Shown: piece by piece, positions 20,185 to 22,792 of the stretch
How the letters are laid out: each line of letters starts with the position of its first letter
Position numbering within the stretch: the stretch's first letter is position 1
DNA from: Nemertoderma westbladi
Lineage: Eukaryota > Xenacoelomorpha > Nemertodermatida > Nemertodermatidae
Length of the DNA: 22,792 nt
NCBI GenBank assembly: GCA_032718475.1
Contig: JAUCBJ010001444.1
Location: 1-22,792, forward strand
Direction of reading: 5' to 3'
Made by a program: the position numbers and the translations under genes
The notes under the pieces: generated by a model
The model's input: the letters and a program-made list of their open reading frames with translations, nothing else
The model's database searches: none
What the model was told of the DNA's origin: nothing

Positions 20185-20410
20185 TAGTCTAGTGGTGGCA
20201 TACCTGGGCTTCCAATCAGGAGGCACAGGTTCGATCCCTAGATGGGGCAGCACTGTTTTGGCGCAGTGCTTTAAATACTGCAGCCTAGCCCAACCCTGGC
20301 TTTCATCTTTAACTGGTCGATAAATGGGAACCAAGGCAACTTGGGAAACAGATCACCCATGGTGGTGGACAGGCATTCATTGGCTTATAACGAGCCTAAA
20401 AAAAGAATCT
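20185..20410 (+). mobile_element. SINE with intact-looking A and B boxes
   Basis: TAGTCTAGTGG (about 20187) fits an A box and GGTTCGATCCC (about 20228) matches the B box, at tRNA-like spacing. The body holds the core CTTTCATCTTTAACTGGTCG, then ATAAATGGGAACCAAGGCAACTTGGG in pieces, related to 17410-17640. It lies just 3' of copy B's duplicated segment in transcription order. Tail and target duplication were not resolved. Confidence 0.6.
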
Positions 20411-20440
20411 CCCATTCATTAATTTACTTTCATTTTATAT

Positions 20441-20910
20441 ACATTCCACCTGGGTGAATTTCTTCAGAGCCATATCAGATGAGATCTGTTAGAGTTAATT
20501 AATATTAATATTCTGCCCAGAAACTAAAGGAAATTACGTTGCGACAAAAACCACCACATTTAATCAATGGACCATATCATAAATGACATGTTCTTAATTG
20601 AAAATAATATTTAATTAAATAATAATATCCATATTTAGTTACAAGAATGGAGGTTAAGTCAACTATTCAGGCCGAGTAGAATTCCACACCGTAGGGAGGC
20701 GCTACGAAAACGCATGTTGCGTCCATAAAGGAGTTCTTCGCCCAGCATTTATTTTGCCCAGAAAGTTGACATTTACATTTCAAGGTCTTCTCGGAGGTTT
20801 TCTTGCATGGCTGCTTCTGCATGCAAGGCTAGAAAAGGAAAATACATAACAGGTAATAAAAAGTAGCACTTTTTCATGAAAATAACAAGGATTATTATCT
20901 TGATGCTATC
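20441..20910. repeat. Segmental duplication, copy B (terminal exon with flanks)
   Basis: Direct partner of 16838-17293, offset by about 3.6 kb. Homology runs from ACATTCCACC through the 3' untranslated region and the exon to TTATCTTGATGCT in the intron, then stops abruptly. Confidence 0.88.
20667..20828 (-). CDS. Terminal exon of a cysteine-rich peptide gene, copy B
   Basis: It is preceded on the minus strand by a strong acceptor with a polypyrimidine tract (TATTTTCCTTTTCTAG) and open for 53 codons to TGA at 20667-20669. It has the same six-cysteine spacing as copy A, and residues 26-53 are identical in protein sequence. Residues 1-25 differ at nine positions, none a cysteine. It is richer in lysine (residues 5, 9, 17, 19), so the N-terminal half is more basic. 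The contrast between halves is hard to explain without selection on the protein or conversion limited to the 3' part. A cysteine-rich secreted peptide (defence, venom-like, inhibitor or adhesion role) is possible but unproven. It may be an alternative last exon of one gene or the end of a tandem paralogue. Confidence 0.73.
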   Translation of the reverse strand, partial: PCMQKQPCKKTSEKTLKCKCQLSGQNKCWAKNSFMDATCVFVAPPYGVEFYSA

Positions 20911-21837
20911 TGGTCAATATTTATCGAAGATTCGAAGGAACCATTATTGAGAACTCTTACTTCTGGAATTTGAATCTGATAATCGCTTATTAAGCCAGTA
21001 AATCGTGTTCATCCTGGCATATTGGTGGTGATCTTTAATAGCAAAGCCTTTTCCTTAAGGTAACCCCAAATAGTAGTTATCTTGGTTTATATTTCGACGG
21101 ACGATAAGTGATGGTTTGCTGCATCAATAAACTCGGCCAATCGCTTAATTTCCAAACGTTATTTTACACCCAACACCTCGCACATTGTTACATAATAATA
21201 TAAACTTAACCGAAATGTAATTATTGATAGATCTGGTCTAATAATGGGTGTTCTGAAAGAAAGACGAATAAAATAAGGCAACATAAGAGTTAAAGGTAGG
21301 TACCGGTTGAGTGCGGTTAATTGCACAAATTATAAACATAATGGAAGAGTTTGGGCGCCGCACTTGAACCGCAGAACGAACGAGCAGTTTCCTGGGTTCC
21401 AAGAGTATCGAGATTTTGAAATAGCTTGGGATGATATAATTTCTCCATGTTGTATAATTCTCAAGATATCAAAAGTTGTATATTCTGGACCAATTACATT
21501 TTATTGAGGATATTAATTGTGATTTTTCCCCCCAGTCAGCAGTTTGCGATATTTTCTCCCGAGAATTTTCGAGTTTCCCTTGAGAGAAGTTTCCGAGATC
21601 GCCTCAAATCCGGTAGAGATAATGACCCATTATTGGCTGAGGGTGCTAAATGTTCTAAATGTGTGTCTGTCTACATTATGAAGTTCCATGGTTAATATAT
21701 GTATAAATATGATTTAACCCGTGTCGTCTTAGGAGCAGTGGTTGGAAAGATAATAGTTCGGAGAAGCCGCAACTATATTCATCATCCGTGTTTGGAGTAA
21801 TAAAAATAAACTACTACTACGATCGGTATACTGCATT
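20911..21837. other. Intergenic or intronic stretch, no gene seen
   Basis: Upstream of exon B in transcription order, so it may be intron. No second exon was recognised on the minus strand. Plus-strand frames at 21307-21507 and 21447-21695 overlap each other and have no recognisable content. Confidence 0.45.
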
Positions 21838-21917
21838 GCAGCATTATATACAGTATATATTACAAATATATTAAGAATGCTGTGTCGGCTTGTCGACAAA
21901 ATTGCTCAACCACAACT
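21838..21917 (-). mobile_element. RTE-like 3' tail (third copy)
   Basis: It reads WLSNFVDKPTQHS and a stop on the minus strand, followed by AT-rich sequence TAATATATTTGTAATATA and then TAATGCTGCAATGCAG. The same end is found at 11905-11990, and a related one at 18790-18870. Only the last codons and the 3' untranslated region survive, typical of a heavily 5'-truncated insertion. Confidence 0.75.
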
Positions 21918-22792
21918 GTGGGGAAGGAATGAGAGTGGGGAAGGAATAGAGACTACTCAAGGAGTGGGATATTTATACCACAGCCTGACGGGTCAGTCAG
22001 GGTGAGAAAGGAGGATGGGATAAACTAGAAAGGAAATCAGGGAGACAGGAATATAAAAACATAAGAAGTAATAAATAAAAGAATCAGAAAGACGGTGCTG
22101 GTTGTTCTTGTCATGTTGACCCCAGATGGGGAATATGCTGGGGTTAACGTTTCACCGATGGAGAGAGACAACTTCATGAACACTAATATCATTGTGCATC
22201 TTTGATAGGTTGGGATAGATTCTCAATTGATTTGGAAACATTAGGTAATCAGGTTGAACCGGTGCCAACAGAGAGTGATGAATATTATGAATGATCTTGG
22301 GATTAGTAAAGCCCAATCTAGCGCCAATCAAACCGCTCTCAATATGACCTTGTAACTTGTAAGAGACATCATCTAAGACATTGTACCAATAGTAAGCAAA
22401 CTACTATAGGGGGTGGATGATCCGGCGGGATGTTTAGGAACAATTGATGAGAGACAAAAAATGTGTTTGGTCAAAGAAATACTGAGAGGGCAGGAAGATG
22501 GATAGTAAAATGGAGCAGAGGGAGTGAGATGGAGGCCTATGGGGCTAGGAAATGGGGACATTTCAAAGGAGGAATAATCTGTCATCATGAAAATAATAGT
22601 GCGATAATTGTGAAAGAACGGCAGACGAATTCCTCTGAGGAGATTATAAACAAATGGGATTAGAAGAAAGTTAGCCTGCAATAGATATATACACAACACC
22701 ACATACTTGGGTGTTGTTGATTCTTTTTCTTTCTTGTTGTTTCGTTGTTGGTTCAGGAATGTATCAACACAAGGGTGTACTATCGGTGAAAC
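21918..22792. other. Unassigned stretch, possibly repeat-derived
   Basis: No domain-bearing frame. The composition on plus is A/G-rich. A hairpin lies at 22115-22148, and the 11-mer GTTTCACCGAT at 22149-22159 recurs inverted at 22782-22792, the window's last bases. This may be part of a retroelement whose rest is outside the window. Confidence 0.4.
22115..22148. repeat. Small hairpin (10-bp stem, one mismatch)
   Basis: GTTGACCCCA (22115-22124) and TGGGGTTAAC (22139-22148) pair with one mismatch around a 14-nt loop, immediately before GTTTCACCGAT on plus. On the minus strand the order is ATCGGTGAAAC, then GTTAACCCCA. Confidence 0.6.

Noticed and set aside
22373-22702. Minus-strand 109-residue frame
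   Set aside because: Low-complexity Ser/Pro/Leu composition, no splice signals or motifs; likely antisense of A/G-rich sequence.

Overview
The window looks like gene-poor, AT-rich nuclear DNA from an animal, probably a marine invertebrate. Three things point that way: many decayed eukaryotic transposons (Ty1/copia, two kinds of non-LTR element, hAT, tRNA-derived SINEs, foldback elements), long minisatellites with no coding content, and exon-like segments bounded by splice acceptors. The words GTAGGCCTAC and TACTGTA recur, which I associate loosely with echinoderm-like and some other marine genomes; the species cannot be fixed from sequence alone. There are no operons and no bacterial gene structure, and most long open frames are artefacts of repeats.

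Layout. 1-2889 is a minisatellite of 21/22/26-bp monomers with higher-order organisation, running off the left edge. 3210-3524 is a second minisatellite: 15 exact-length copies of a 21-bp unit. 4851-6160 is a nested inverted-repeat structure: outer arms of about 113 bp, a 49-bp-arm hairpin, and an inner 43-bp TIR pair enclosing a 49-bp tandem array. 6848-7964 (minus) is the broken C-terminal end of a non-LTR retrotransposon ORF2 with an in-frame 99-bp tandem duplication. 8654-9871 (plus) is a 5'-truncated Ty1/copia RT-RNase H frame with one internal stop, followed by a purine tract and a probable 3' LTR. 11935-13820 (minus) is an RTE-like RT pseudogene split by a 1043-bp hAT-like element with exact 8-bp target duplications. 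A second RTE-like fragment (plus, 17760-18870) is split by a 750-bp foldback element with a 55-bp palindrome at its centre. A third is only a 3' tail at 21838-21917.

The best candidate for host coding sequence is a pair of 162-bp minus-strand terminal exons (17054-17215 and 20667-20828) inside a roughly 460-bp duplicated segment. Both follow a good splice acceptor, stay open to the same stop and keep six cysteines. The first 25 codons differ by ten replacement changes and one silent change; the last 28 codons differ by two silent changes only. This suggests a small family of cysteine-rich, probably secreted peptides with one diversifying half and one constrained half. I cannot name the family, and I did not find the upstream exons.

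The long stretches 13821-16837, 18871-20184 and 20911-21837 show nothing I can call with confidence.
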